From: Hordeum vulgare subsp. vulgare
Lineage: Eukaryota > Streptophyta > Magnoliopsida > Poales > Poaceae
Direction of reading: 5' to 3'
Length of the DNA stretch: 64,000 nt
Assembly: GCF_904849725.1 (NCBI RefSeq)
Contig: NC_058519.1
Coordinates: 541,082,316-541,146,315, forward strand
In this document: positions 54,633 through 64,000 of the stretch, in pieces
How the letters are laid out: each line of letters begins with the position of its first letter
Position numbering within the stretch: position 1 is the first letter of the stretch
Made by a program: the position numbers and the translations under genes
Notes under the pieces: generated by a model
Database searches by the model: none
Seen by the model: the letters and a program-made list of their open reading frames with translations, nothing else
What the model was told of the DNA's origin: nothing

Positions 54633-57600
54633 TTACAAAACATTTGAAGATTCTAAGATATTTAGCTCACACCGCAACTTGCAAAACCTTTTCTCATCCG
54701 AGGGCTTAGTGAAGATATCTGCTAGTTGATCATCAGTCTTCACATAGTCGATGAGGATATTTCCCTTGAGGACATGGTCCTGAAGAAAATGATGACGAAT
54801 CTAGATGTGCTTAGTCTTCGAGTGATGTACTGGGTTGTATGCAATCTTGATAGCACTCTCATTGTCGCAGTAGAGAGGCACATTCTTCATGTTGATGTCG
54901 TAGTCCTTGAGGGTTTGCTTCATCCATAGTAATTGAGCACAACATGAACTAGCAGCAATGTACTCAGCTTCGGCAGTGGAGAGTGATACGCAATTCTGCT
55001 TCTTTGAGGATGAGCAAACTAGTGATCTTCCGAGGAAATGACATGTACCAGAAGTTGACTTGCGATCCACACAATCACCAGCAAAGTCAGAATCAGAATA
55101 TCCTACGAGATGAAGATTGGAGCCCGTGGGATACCATAATCCTAGTGTTGGTGTGTGAGCTAAGTATCGAAGAATATGCTTCACAGCCTTATGGTGTGAT
55201 TCCTTCGGTTTTTCTTGAAAACGTGCACACATGCAAACACTAAGCATTATATCTGGCCTAGATGCACATAGATACAATAAAGAGACAATCATAGAGCGAT
55301 ATACCTACTAATCAAATTCTTTACCATTTTCATCAGTGCCGAGGTGGCCGTTGGTAGGCATTGGAGTCTTGGCACCTTTGCATTCATGCATGTCGAATTT
55401 CCTCAGAACATCCTTTAGGTATTTCTCGTGTGATATGAAGATTCCATTGCGTTGTTGACGAATTTGAAGACCTAAGAAGAATTTTAGCTCCCCCATCATA
55501 GACATCTGATATTCTTCACTCATCATGTAAGCAAATTCATCACTGTATCGTTTGTCAGTACAACCAAATATGATATCATCGACATATATTTGGCACACAA
55601 ATAGCTCATTATCATAGGATTTAGTGAAAACATCTGGATCGAGTGAACCAGGTTTGAAGCCTTTCTTCATGAGGAATTCCTTCAATGTATCATACCATGC
55701 CCGAGGGGCTTTCTTGAGACCATAGAGCGCCTTTTTGAGTCTGAAGACTTTGTCTGGATTCTTTGGATCCTCAAAACCTGGGGGCTGAGCAACATATACT
55801 TCTTCCTCAAGCTTACCATCGAGGAATGCACTTTTCACATCCATTTTATATAAGATGATGTTATGATGATTAGCATAAGAAAGTAGTACTCTAATATCTT
55901 CAAGTCTAGCAACACGTGCAAAAGTTTCATCAAAATCTATTCCGTCAACCTGGGTGTAGCCTTGGGCTACGAGTCGTGCCTTATTCCTCACCATTTGACC
56001 ATCCTCATCTTGCTTGTTTCGGAAAATCCACTTTGTTCCGATGATGTTATGATTGCAAGGATCTGGTCGTTTGACTAGCTCCCATACATCATTCAGCTTG
56101 AATTGAAGAAGTTCATCTTGCATAGCTTGGATCCACTCTGGTTCCAAGAAAGCCTCACCAACTTTTGAGGGTTCTGTAATAGATACAAAGGAAAAATGCC
56201 CACAAAAGTTAACTAAGTGTGAAGATTTTGAGCGAGTGAGAGGACCTTGCACGTTGATGTCGTTGAGGATTTTGTCAAGTTCTACTTCATTTGCAATCCT
56301 CGGATGAGCTGGTTGAGGATTTCGTCTGGGCTGAGGAAGTGGTTCTGGAGCAATTTCTTCAGGAGCATCTTCTTGATTTTCATCAGTGATATGGATGGTT
56401 TCTTCATCAATTTCCTCAGTGGGAACAATGTCTTCAGTAGGTTTGAGCTTTATTGCTTCCTCAGGAGATAACTTATCTGGATCAGAAGGCAGTTGCTCTC
56501 TTTGCAAGCCATTAGTTTCATCGAACCGCACATCTACAGTCTCAACAACTTTGTTGTGATAGTTGTTGAAGACTCTGTAGGTGTGCGAGTCCTTTCCATA
56601 ACCGAGCATGAAACCCTCATGTGCCTTAGGTGCAAATTTTGAGCTATGGTGAGGATCTCTAATCCAACATTTTGCACCGAAGACTTTGAAATAACTTACA
56701 TTGGGTTTCTTATCAGTGAGGAGTTCATATGAGGTTTTCTTGAGGAATTCGTGAAGATATACCCTGTTGATGATATGGCATGCACTGTTGATTGCTTCAG
56801 GCCAAAAGCGACGAGGAGTCTGATATTCTTCAAGCATACTTCTTGCCATCTCAACCATAATCCTATTCTTCCTTTCGACGACACCGTTCTGCTGAGGAGT
56901 ATAAGGAGCAGATAATTCGTGAGTAATACCAAGTTCATCAAGATAATCATCAAGACCAGTGTTTTTGAACTCTGTTCCATTATCACTCCTGATATGTTTG
57001 ATCTTGATGCCAAAGTTCGTCGAGGCCCTTGAAGAAAATTATTTGAAGATTTCCTGGACTTCAGTTTTATATACGATGATATGCACCCATGTATATCTGG
57101 AATAATCATCAACTATGACGAAGCCATGTAAGGATGCTGCATTGGTTAGTGTGTCATAGTGAGTAGGTCCAAATAGATCCATATGAAGCAATTCGAAGGG
57201 ACGTGTAGTGGACATGATAGTCTTCGAGGGATGCTTGGATCTGGTCATTTTTTCAAATTCACATGCACCGCAGAGATGATCCTTGAGGAATTTGACTGAT
57301 TCGATGCCGATGACATGCTTCTTCTTTGCGAGCGTGTGCAAATTCCTCATGCCTACATGACCTAGTCTTCGGTGCCACAGCCATCCTTCTGAGGTTTTTG
57401 CTAGTAAGCAAGTGGCTGGTTGAGGACCTGTAGAGAAATCAACAATGTACAAATCCCCTCTTCTTACACCTGCGAAGACTTTGGATCTGTCAGATTCCAT
57501 GATGACTACACATCTATATCTACCAAAGATAACAATCATATCAAGATCACAAAGCATCGAGACTGACATGAGGTTAAAACTAAGGGATTCAACAAGCATC

Positions 57601-57790
57601 ACTTTGTCCATATGCCTATCCTTGGAAATAGCCACTTTGCCAAGTCCCAATACCTTGCTTTTACCTTTGTGAGCATATGTGATTTGCTTCAGAGGTGATG
57701 GAGTTAGTGGCATATTCATCAGCAAGCTTTTATCACCGGTCATGTGATGTGTGCAGCCACTATCAAGATCCCACTCAGTATTCTTGGGTT
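54633..57790 (-). pseudogene. pol: SIRE-like pol (four nonsense codons)
   Basis: One continuous frame from the protease D-S-G (57764-57756; LDSGCTHHMTGD) to a TAA at 54633-54635. It is broken only by TAA at 57039-57041, two adjacent TAGs at 55305-55310 and TAG at 54801-54803. In order: protease, zinc region (WHRRLGHVGMRNLH, CGACEF), integrase core (LLHMDLFGP, RSDNGTEF, NGVVERKNR), RT (KWIFRNKQDEDGQ, YKMDVKSAFLDG, catalytic IYVDDIIFG) and RNase H (GYSDSDFAGD, STAEAEYIAAS, YCDNESAIKIA). All catalytic motifs I checked are intact, so decay is by nonsense mutation alone. Confidence 0.9.
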
Positions 57791-58403
57791 TATCATCCTG
57801 CAGATGAATTAGTACAGCTTACCATCTCATATGCTTCAGATTTGAAGAATATGATATCAATTTCATGAGATAAGAATTTCATCACAACGGAATTATAAGG
57901 ACGTGTGAAATATTTCTATTTCATCAATATTAGCTTGCGTCCTATCAAGCATTTCCTCAGGTCTCCATCAAATTCTTCACATGATGATTTTCATCTGGAG
58001 ACCTCACCTGCAGAAGTGAGTAGTTCGATTTCTTCACCACCCACATCCGAAGGGGTGGTAAAGCATTCATCATCCTGCGAGCACCATATGAGAAAGGTGG
58101 CATTGAAGCTAATGCACTTCTCTTAGCAGTAGGGGGTTAAAGTACTCATATGAATATGCAGAGAACTGGTTTGAGGATTTATGAACATAATGATTTGAAA
58201 AGTAACGCTCATATTCATATTCCTTGTAGTTTCCCTGCATATTAGACGGATTAGCACTGGTACGAGCATAATTTTGACCAGTTGAGGATTTTGATCCTCT
58301 TGAAGACTTTGGTCCTCCTGAGGAATTTGATCTGGGGTTCAGATTCTTCATCGGTGGTGTCATGAGGACATTTACCTAAAGATTTTCAAGACAGCTTTTG
58401 GGA
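57791..58403 (-). pseudogene. gag: SIRE-like gag C-terminus and gag-pol linker (remnant)
   Basis: An open stretch at 58363-58109 has serine/glycine/lysine-rich sequence (SSGGPKSSRGSKSSTGQ) like the basic C-terminal part of SIRE-type gag. No complete zinc knuckle is visible. The rest, up to the protease, is low-quality linker. It abuts LTR-B at 58406 with the primer-binding site and the gag N-terminus missing. Confidence 0.6.
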
Positions 58404-58405
58404 AT

Positions 58406-59767
58406 TGAAAGTGCGTTATATCGACTAGAGGGGGGTGAATAGGAGATTTTTAGAATTTCATCACTGAGAAAATTACTTTTGAGGAAATTCCTCACTGATG
58501 ACTAACTTACAGCGGAAACAGTAAAGGATAAGAAGTGCAAAGTTCACAACAACAGTTTTTCAGAGTGAGGAATGTGAAAACAGATTGCACAGTGAGCAGG
58601 CACTCAGAAAACAGATGAGGATAAACTAGCGTGAAGAATTTGGGGATGAGGAATTTCAGAGAAAGTCATCAACACATAATCCGAGGAAAGTAAGGAGTTG
58701 AGGAATTAGAACCCGTCTCACAGCGAAGACAGTAGTTGATGACCCACTTCCAACTACTGTGACAGTCGTACATCTGGTTTGGAGCGGCTTGGTATTGAAA
58801 CCAAAGGACACACAGTCCCTACTGTGTTCTCCTTGGGATAAGAACACACAGTCCTCGCCCAACACTCGTGGTAAGTCTTCAGGGCCGACTTCCAAACCCT
58901 CACGAACTTGGTCACCCAGCGATCCACAATTGACTGCTGGATTGCTCTAGACCATGACGCCTAACCATCTGGAGGATGCCCAGTCCTCAAAGGTAAAAGG
59001 CTTCAGTCCCACACAGGAACAACTTCTTCAGTGATGCTCAATCACTTGGTTCTATGTTTATGGTTTGGTGTTTGGGGTATTTCCTCACTTATGAACTACT
59101 CTTGAAGACTCTAAGGAATTGGGTTGCTCTTATGACAAGTGTCAGTTTCTAATGGAGCAGCCAACCAGCTAATGGTTGTGGGGGGCGGCTATATAGCCTA
59201 GGAGCATCCCGACATGATTTGACACTAATGCCCTTAATTATTATGACTGTTGGTGTGGATAAGACCAATGACTTGGCGTGGCTATCGAAACGGTCGGAAC
59301 CCTCAACTGTGAGAGTCCTCATGTCACTCGTATTCCTCACTTGAGGCTTTTGGTAGGATTAGGCTTGGGTTGAGCATCATGAGGAAATTCATTCCAAAGT
59401 GTAACTTCGACCCCCTTTAACAGTACGGTGTTCCTATTACTCAAGTGTGAAGAAAATAAAACAGAAAGAGTAAATCTTCATGCTTCAAAGTCTTCAAGAT
59501 GATTTTCTTTAGGACACACCGAATTCCTCAATTTCAATATCTTCATGAGGAATATCAATTTCATCGCAGATTCTTCGTGATTCAGTTCTTCAGCTTCAGA
59601 CCAAATTCTTCAACCAAAGATATACATTTTTAGGGGTCGAAATTCATAAAATATCTCAAACTCCTCAGTGACTTATAGATCCTGTGTACACTCATAAACA
59701 CATTAGATACTTAACCTATAAGTCTTCAAACCACCAAAATCACTAAGGGGCGCTAGATGCACTTACA
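58406..59767 (-). repeat. SIRE-like LTR-B
   Basis: 1362 bp, inverted relative to LTR-A and clearly homologous along its length. Its U5 end (TGAAAGTGCG on the plus strand) is at 58406 and its U3 end at 59767. The TATA region reads TATATAG where LTR-A has TATAAATA. A polypurine tract adjoins its U3 end, so it is the 3' LTR of the right-hand copy. It may also be the 5' LTR of the pol-bearing copy to its left. Confidence 0.92.
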
Positions 59768-59785
59768 ATATCCCCCTTTTTGGTG
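59768..59785 (-). other. SIRE-like polypurine tract
   Basis: On the minus strand AAAAAGGGGGATAT directly precedes the LTR-B start TGTAAGTGC. This fixes LTR-B as a 3' LTR for the copy lying to the right. Confidence 0.85.
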
Positions 59786-60289
59786 GTTGATGACAATTAG
59801 GTTAAGTCTTCAACAAGGATCAAAAATATGAAGTGTAAATACTCATTTGAGGAATTTGAAATCAAGATTCAGAGAGACTCCCCCTGAAGATGTGCATATC
59901 TTTAGGATTTTGCTTTTCACAGCAAATGCACATTGATGATTTATATCATGGAGATCTCCCCCAGAGTCATGTAAATCATGCATACATGTAACATATAGTA
60001 TGAAGAAAATGAAGATGCATGATGACAAATGGTATCTGACGAATTCCAGCATGCGTGCATTAAAACTTGAGGAATAAGTATGCGAAGAAAATAGTTCAAA
60101 AGAGTCAGAGTACCATCGGGCTTAAGTTACAACTCATTATATAAAAACTTCAGAAGAGTAAAGAGTTTGTAATTTAAATATAGTTCATAAGCCCCAAAAT
60201 ATCCCGCTTGAAGACTAACTCTCAAGTTTCTCCCCCTTTTCATCAAGTGACAAAAAGGGACAAACTGAGGACTAACGCCCGTGAAGACT
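59786..60289 (-). other. 3' noncoding region of the right-hand SIRE-like copy
   Basis: About 500 bp between the third-ORF stop (60290) and the polypurine tract. AT-rich, no supported gene. Confidence 0.7.
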
Positions 60290-63200
60290 TCACTTCTTGG
60301 CGGTTGATGAAGAGGCGTGATGCTTCTTGGGAGTAGTCTTCTTACTTGGACCAGTGGCAGTGTCGAGCTGTTCTTCATCAGTTTCAGCAGTGCGGAATGA
60401 AGAAAAGGAACTGTCTTCAAGGTCTGGAACTGGAATGGGCATGAACTTCTTCTTGGGAGGCCACGACCAGTCAAAGTCTCGCTCAAAGTCCATTTCTTCA
60501 AGCTCTGTCTGGGTCTTCAGATGAGCAAGTGTAGCCCAGGTGCGATCAAAAACCTCATGCAGATAGTGATGGTTGAGCTTCACAGAGTTCTGTGTTTCAG
60601 TGAGGATTTTCACAATGGCGGCAAACTGGCGTTTGACCCACTTGTGATTGCGATCCACCTTCTGGTGAAGACTGAGGAGAAGCTCTCTTGTATTCATGAC
60701 GCGAGGAGGAACGGGGCTTGCCGGGCGAGTCTCAGTATCATCCCATGAAGAATAAGCTTCTGGCTCTCTGAACTGGCCATCAAGGGGCCTACGACCTTCA
60801 TCAATAACTGACTTGCCTTTTCCTTCAACTGGCTCGAAAGTCTTCTTGTTGACCCGGATAGGAGGCATATAACCAACATGGTTTTGGAAATCAGCGTGGA
60901 AGTTGATGCCTGTCCTTGTCCTGATGAATCTCATGATCCATGGGGCATATATCTTGTGATCAAATGGACACATAGCATTGTCAGCCAAAGTCCTCAAGAA
61001 GAAATCATGTATGTTGATAGGAATACCATGGATGATGTTGAAGAAGATATTCTTCATGATGCCTATGACATCTTCTTCATCATCATGGCCTTTGATCGGC
61101 GCGAGCCCACTGCAGAGGATTCTGTAGACAGACCTTGGTGTATATTTGAGCTCGTGGACGAGGAAGGTTTTTCTTGGTGATTGCCCTTCAGCCAAAGGCT
61201 TCATGAGGACTTCCATCATCCCGTTGGGCAGCTCACGCTCACCGTAAAGCTTCACAGCCTCCTCTGAGGGAATTGATATGGGCAGTTCACACAGGAGCTC
61301 ACTAGCAGGAGCCTTGTAGTGAGTGTTTCGTGACATCCAGTCAAACACTCAGGTGTTAATGTCTTCAGGGTTGCCAGATATGTGAAGAGTGGCATAAAAC
61401 TGAAGAATGAGCTCACTGTTCCAATCAGAGATGTCTGAGCACATTGGTAGCAGGCCAGCTTCATGGAGGACATTGAGGACTGGAGCTAGGCACGGTATTT
61501 CCTCAAGTTCAATGTGAGGAATATGCCTGTGCTGGAATATCTTGTTTCTTCCACACAGCATAGAGGCATAGTAATTCAGCTGTGTCCTCGTCCAAAACTT
61601 CAGATGTCTCATTTTAGGCTTATCATAGGGATTCTCTCCAATGAAGTACATGCGTTCTTCAAAGAAGTTCTCCTTTTGAAACTTCGGTCGCTTGGAGAAT
61701 GGCTGACGACGCATTGGCTGAAGATTTAGCTGTGGAACAGGAGGGGAGACAACAATTGCAGTCTCGGGGTTGAGCACGACGAAGGCATTGTCTTGATCAG
61801 GTGCATTTTCTTCAACATTGTCCTCAGGGTGAGGAATTTCATCAGCTGGGGCTTCAGGCTGAGGAGCTTGGTCCTGTTGTGCATCATGTTGAAGAATGGG
61901 ATCTCGCTGGGCATCAGGCTGAGTTATAGGTTCATCTTGCTCAGGTGAAGGAGTTGGGTCAGCGTGTTCCTCATCTTGAGGATTTTGCTCAGGACTTTGA
62001 ATTTCATCAGCTTGAGGAATTTCACTTTGCTCTTCCTCAGCTGGCTTGGTGACAGAGGCAGTTTCATCAGCTGGTGCAGCTAATCCTTGTGAAGTGTCTT
62101 TCTGAGGAATGGAGGGCTGAGGACTGTTGTCAATACTGATTTCTTTGTTAGTGTGTTCCTCAGATGCGGCATCCTTCATTTCCTCATCTGTCCCTTTCTC
62201 TTGGTCTGCAAGGATGACCATTTCATAAGACGGAGCGACGTTGAGGGGCACAGGGTCCAGTGGAGCATTATCTTCAAGCACTTTGAGGCGCTTGGCCTTT
62301 GTTTATTCTTCTGCTGTGGAGGCCTTTCTCTTTTTGGCTTCCTTCTCAGCAGCCCTGGTTTTCTTCACGTCTGATGCAGACGGAGTCATCTTCTTCACCT
62401 TTGAAGCTTTTGGTGAAGGGGTTCTCTCGACAGATTCATCAGCTGGCTTTGAGGAACAAGCTCGAGCAGAGTCATTAGCTTGCTTTGATGAAGCAGGTGG
62501 GTCAGGGTGTGTCTCACCAGCTGTAGGAGGTTCATCAGCTGGATTTTCCATGGTGATTTCTTCAATAGCCGGTACATCCACACGGCTTTCTTGGGGTATT
62601 TCCTCAGCTTGAGGAGTTGCATCAGCTTGAGGAGATTCATCGGCTGGCTCTTCAATCAGAGGCTGAGGAGTTGATACTGGAGGGGCAGCCGTCTTGTTGT
62701 AGTCATCAACAGCTTTGGTGGGAAATTTGATGAAACTGCTTTTGAGACTCTGACAATCAGATAGCTTTGAGTACTTCTCTGTCAAAGTCTTTAACTCAGC
62801 CTGTGTTGACACCAGTGCATCAGGCATCAAGTTGAGGAGATTCTGCTTGAGGAATTTCTCCTTTTTAAGCTTCGCAACCTTGGCCTGCTTGGCTTGTTGT
62901 TCTTTCCACTTGGCTTCATTGATGAATGTGGCCACCATGTGGCTGATGCTAGGGGGAAGTTTCAAATCATCAAGCGGAGTGTTTGGGTCCTCATACCAGA
63001 TGTTTATGTAGTCTAGGAGGACCTTGGGGTCCATGGCCAGAGGAATGGTGCTACCAGATGCTTGAGCTACCCTTTCCTGCTTGTTTCTGATTATAGTTTG
63101 CAGGGTTTGTTCATCATATTCATCACTGCCCTCTGATGCAGATGGGACTGTGATGATTTTTCTGGGGCTTGGTAGTGTTGCTCTTTCAGCAGACACCTGT

Positions 63201-64000
63201 GTATTCACAGGAGGTGGTGAAGATTTTGTCTCCGAGCTGGTTGCAGCCGGGAGTGAGGAGCTGGAGGTAGCGGTCAGTGGCTTCATGACCGGCTTCTGTA
63301 CTGGTATCTCTTGAGGCTTTGGTGGTGGTGCTGAGGATTTTGGAGCTGAGGGTTTTGGCGCTAAGGGTTTTGTAACTGATGCCTGACAAGATTTCTCTTG
63401 AGGCTTTGGAGCCCTTGGTTTTGATGGCACAGACTATGGTTGAGGAATTGCTGAACCAGAGGTCTTAGCGGCAGAGGAAGTAGCTGCAGTTGAGGTAGCA
63501 GCTGAGGATTCATTGAATTTCCTCACTACAGCATCTGCCTGCTTCTTGAGCTTAGACAGATGCTTGTCCTTCTCATCCGGATAGTCATCAATGGTCTTGA
63601 GCCTTGAGGGATGTGCTACTTGATGAGCCTCAAGTGGGGCCCGTTTGCGAGGAGGCTTCAAGGCGAATTTCTTTGCATACTTGGCAGTTACAAATCTGTA
63701 TTCCTTCCATTCCTTAGCCCATCGGCGTTCTATATTCTGCAGCCGAATCTTTCTCTTGGCCATTGTTTCATTTTCATCAGGTGTGCAATAGTCCAAGTAA
63801 ATATCCTCAGGGATATCCAATGTTGTGTTCTGCTCAAGTTTCTTCCCTCCCTTCTGCTTTCTGTCATCCTACATTTTCTTTAGCTGAGGATTTTGCTGAT
63901 GAGATTGAACTCTTGAGGATTCTGATGAGACTTGAAGATTTTCTTCAAGAAATGCTGCAAATGAGTTAATGTGATGAGAACCGAAAGATTCATCAGCTGA
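60290..64000 (-). pseudogene. Third ORF of the SIRE-like element, right copy (runs off the edge)
   Basis: A single reading frame of at least ~1,230 codons, starting beyond the right edge. It is interrupted by stops at 63869-63871 (TAG), 63434-63436 (TAG), 62303-62305 (TAA) and 61349-61351 (TGA), with no frameshift. Domains in order: charged N-terminus; proline/serine/lysine-rich low complexity; a lysine-rich helical region (KWKEQQAKQAKVAKLKKEK); a long acidic Q/P/E/D repeat region (ADEIPHPEDN-like); then a globular C-terminal part of ~450 residues (MRHLKFWTRTQLNYYASML, TWVFDWM-type context at the last stop). The C-terminal part resembles the 'putative plant transposon protein' domain from memory. 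Function unknown; an envelope role is unproven. Confidence 0.8.

Larger units (their letters stand above)
50358..64000. mobile_element. Rearranged SIRE/Maximus-like Copia composite
   Basis: Plus strand: LTR-A (50358-51773), primer-binding site, gag N-terminus to 52262. A snap-back inverted repeat follows, after which everything is on the minus strand: truncated third ORF, pol, gag C-terminus, LTR-B (58406-59767), polypurine tract, and a long third ORF running off the right edge. Order PR-IN-RT-RH in pol and a large extra ORF after pol indicate the SIRE/Maximus lineage. At least two element copies or one heavily rearranged insertion are involved. Confidence 0.85.

Noticed and set aside
60290..64000. 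Retroviral-type envelope gene
   Set aside because: ORFs at this position are sometimes called envelope-like, but I see no signal peptide, cleavage site or membrane segment, so I leave the function open.

Overview
The window is intergenic DNA from a large grass genome, most probably a Triticeae species (wheat, Aegilops, barley or rye). The basis is the transposon content: Angela/BARE/WIS-like Copia LTRs, an Athila-like gypsy element, Tat-like gypsy elements with an antisense gene, a CACTA transposon and a SIRE/Maximus-like Copia element. Family names come from memory of sequence style, not from a search. I see no host gene, rRNA, tRNA or CRISPR array. Essentially every base belongs to a transposable element.

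Layout. Positions 1-48959 form one nested stack that can be unpicked from terminal sequences and target-site duplications (TSDs). The outermost visible element is a Tat-like gypsy element (G1), whose 3' half occupies 1-5571 and whose 3' LTR resumes at 48431-48959. A Copia element (C1, 5572-48425) sits 13 bp inside that LTR. An Athila-like element on the minus strand (A1, 13132-47196, TSD TAAGT) sits in the 3' LTR of C1. A1 carries two further insertions: a CACTA transposon (D1, 15717-31565, TSD TGA) and a second Copia element (C2, 35109-43916, TSD TCATG). D1 in turn carries a complete 12.3-kb Tat-like gypsy element (G2, 18780-31083, TSD ACGGC). The insertion order is therefore G1, C1, A1, then D1 and C2 in unknown order, with G2 after D1. 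G1 abuts an old Athila-like fragment (48960-50357). From 50358 to the right edge lies a rearranged SIRE/Maximus-like composite: an LTR and gag start on the plus strand, a 78-bp snap-back inverted repeat, then pol, an LTR and two copies of a third ORF on the minus strand.

How the genes work. The coding modules are retrotransposon gag, protease, integrase, reverse transcriptase and RNase H. Nearly all are broken by stops, frameshifts or lost catalytic residues. The exception is the Athila ORF1-type gene of A1 (32358-33380), which is open throughout.

The most interesting theme is that three unrelated element types each carry an accessory gene that looks independently expressed. (1) G1 and G2 carry an antisense gene with its own TATA box and several phase-compatible introns. 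(2) The A1 ORF1 gene is preceded by a copy of LTR upstream (U3) sequence and a 5'-UTR intron. (3) The third ORF of the SIRE-like element has a G-box, a TATA box and a 5'-UTR intron. In G1 and G2 the antisense gene converges on pol across a tandem array of small hairpins, and one of its introns holds a hairpin module with a compensatory base-pair change between the two elements.
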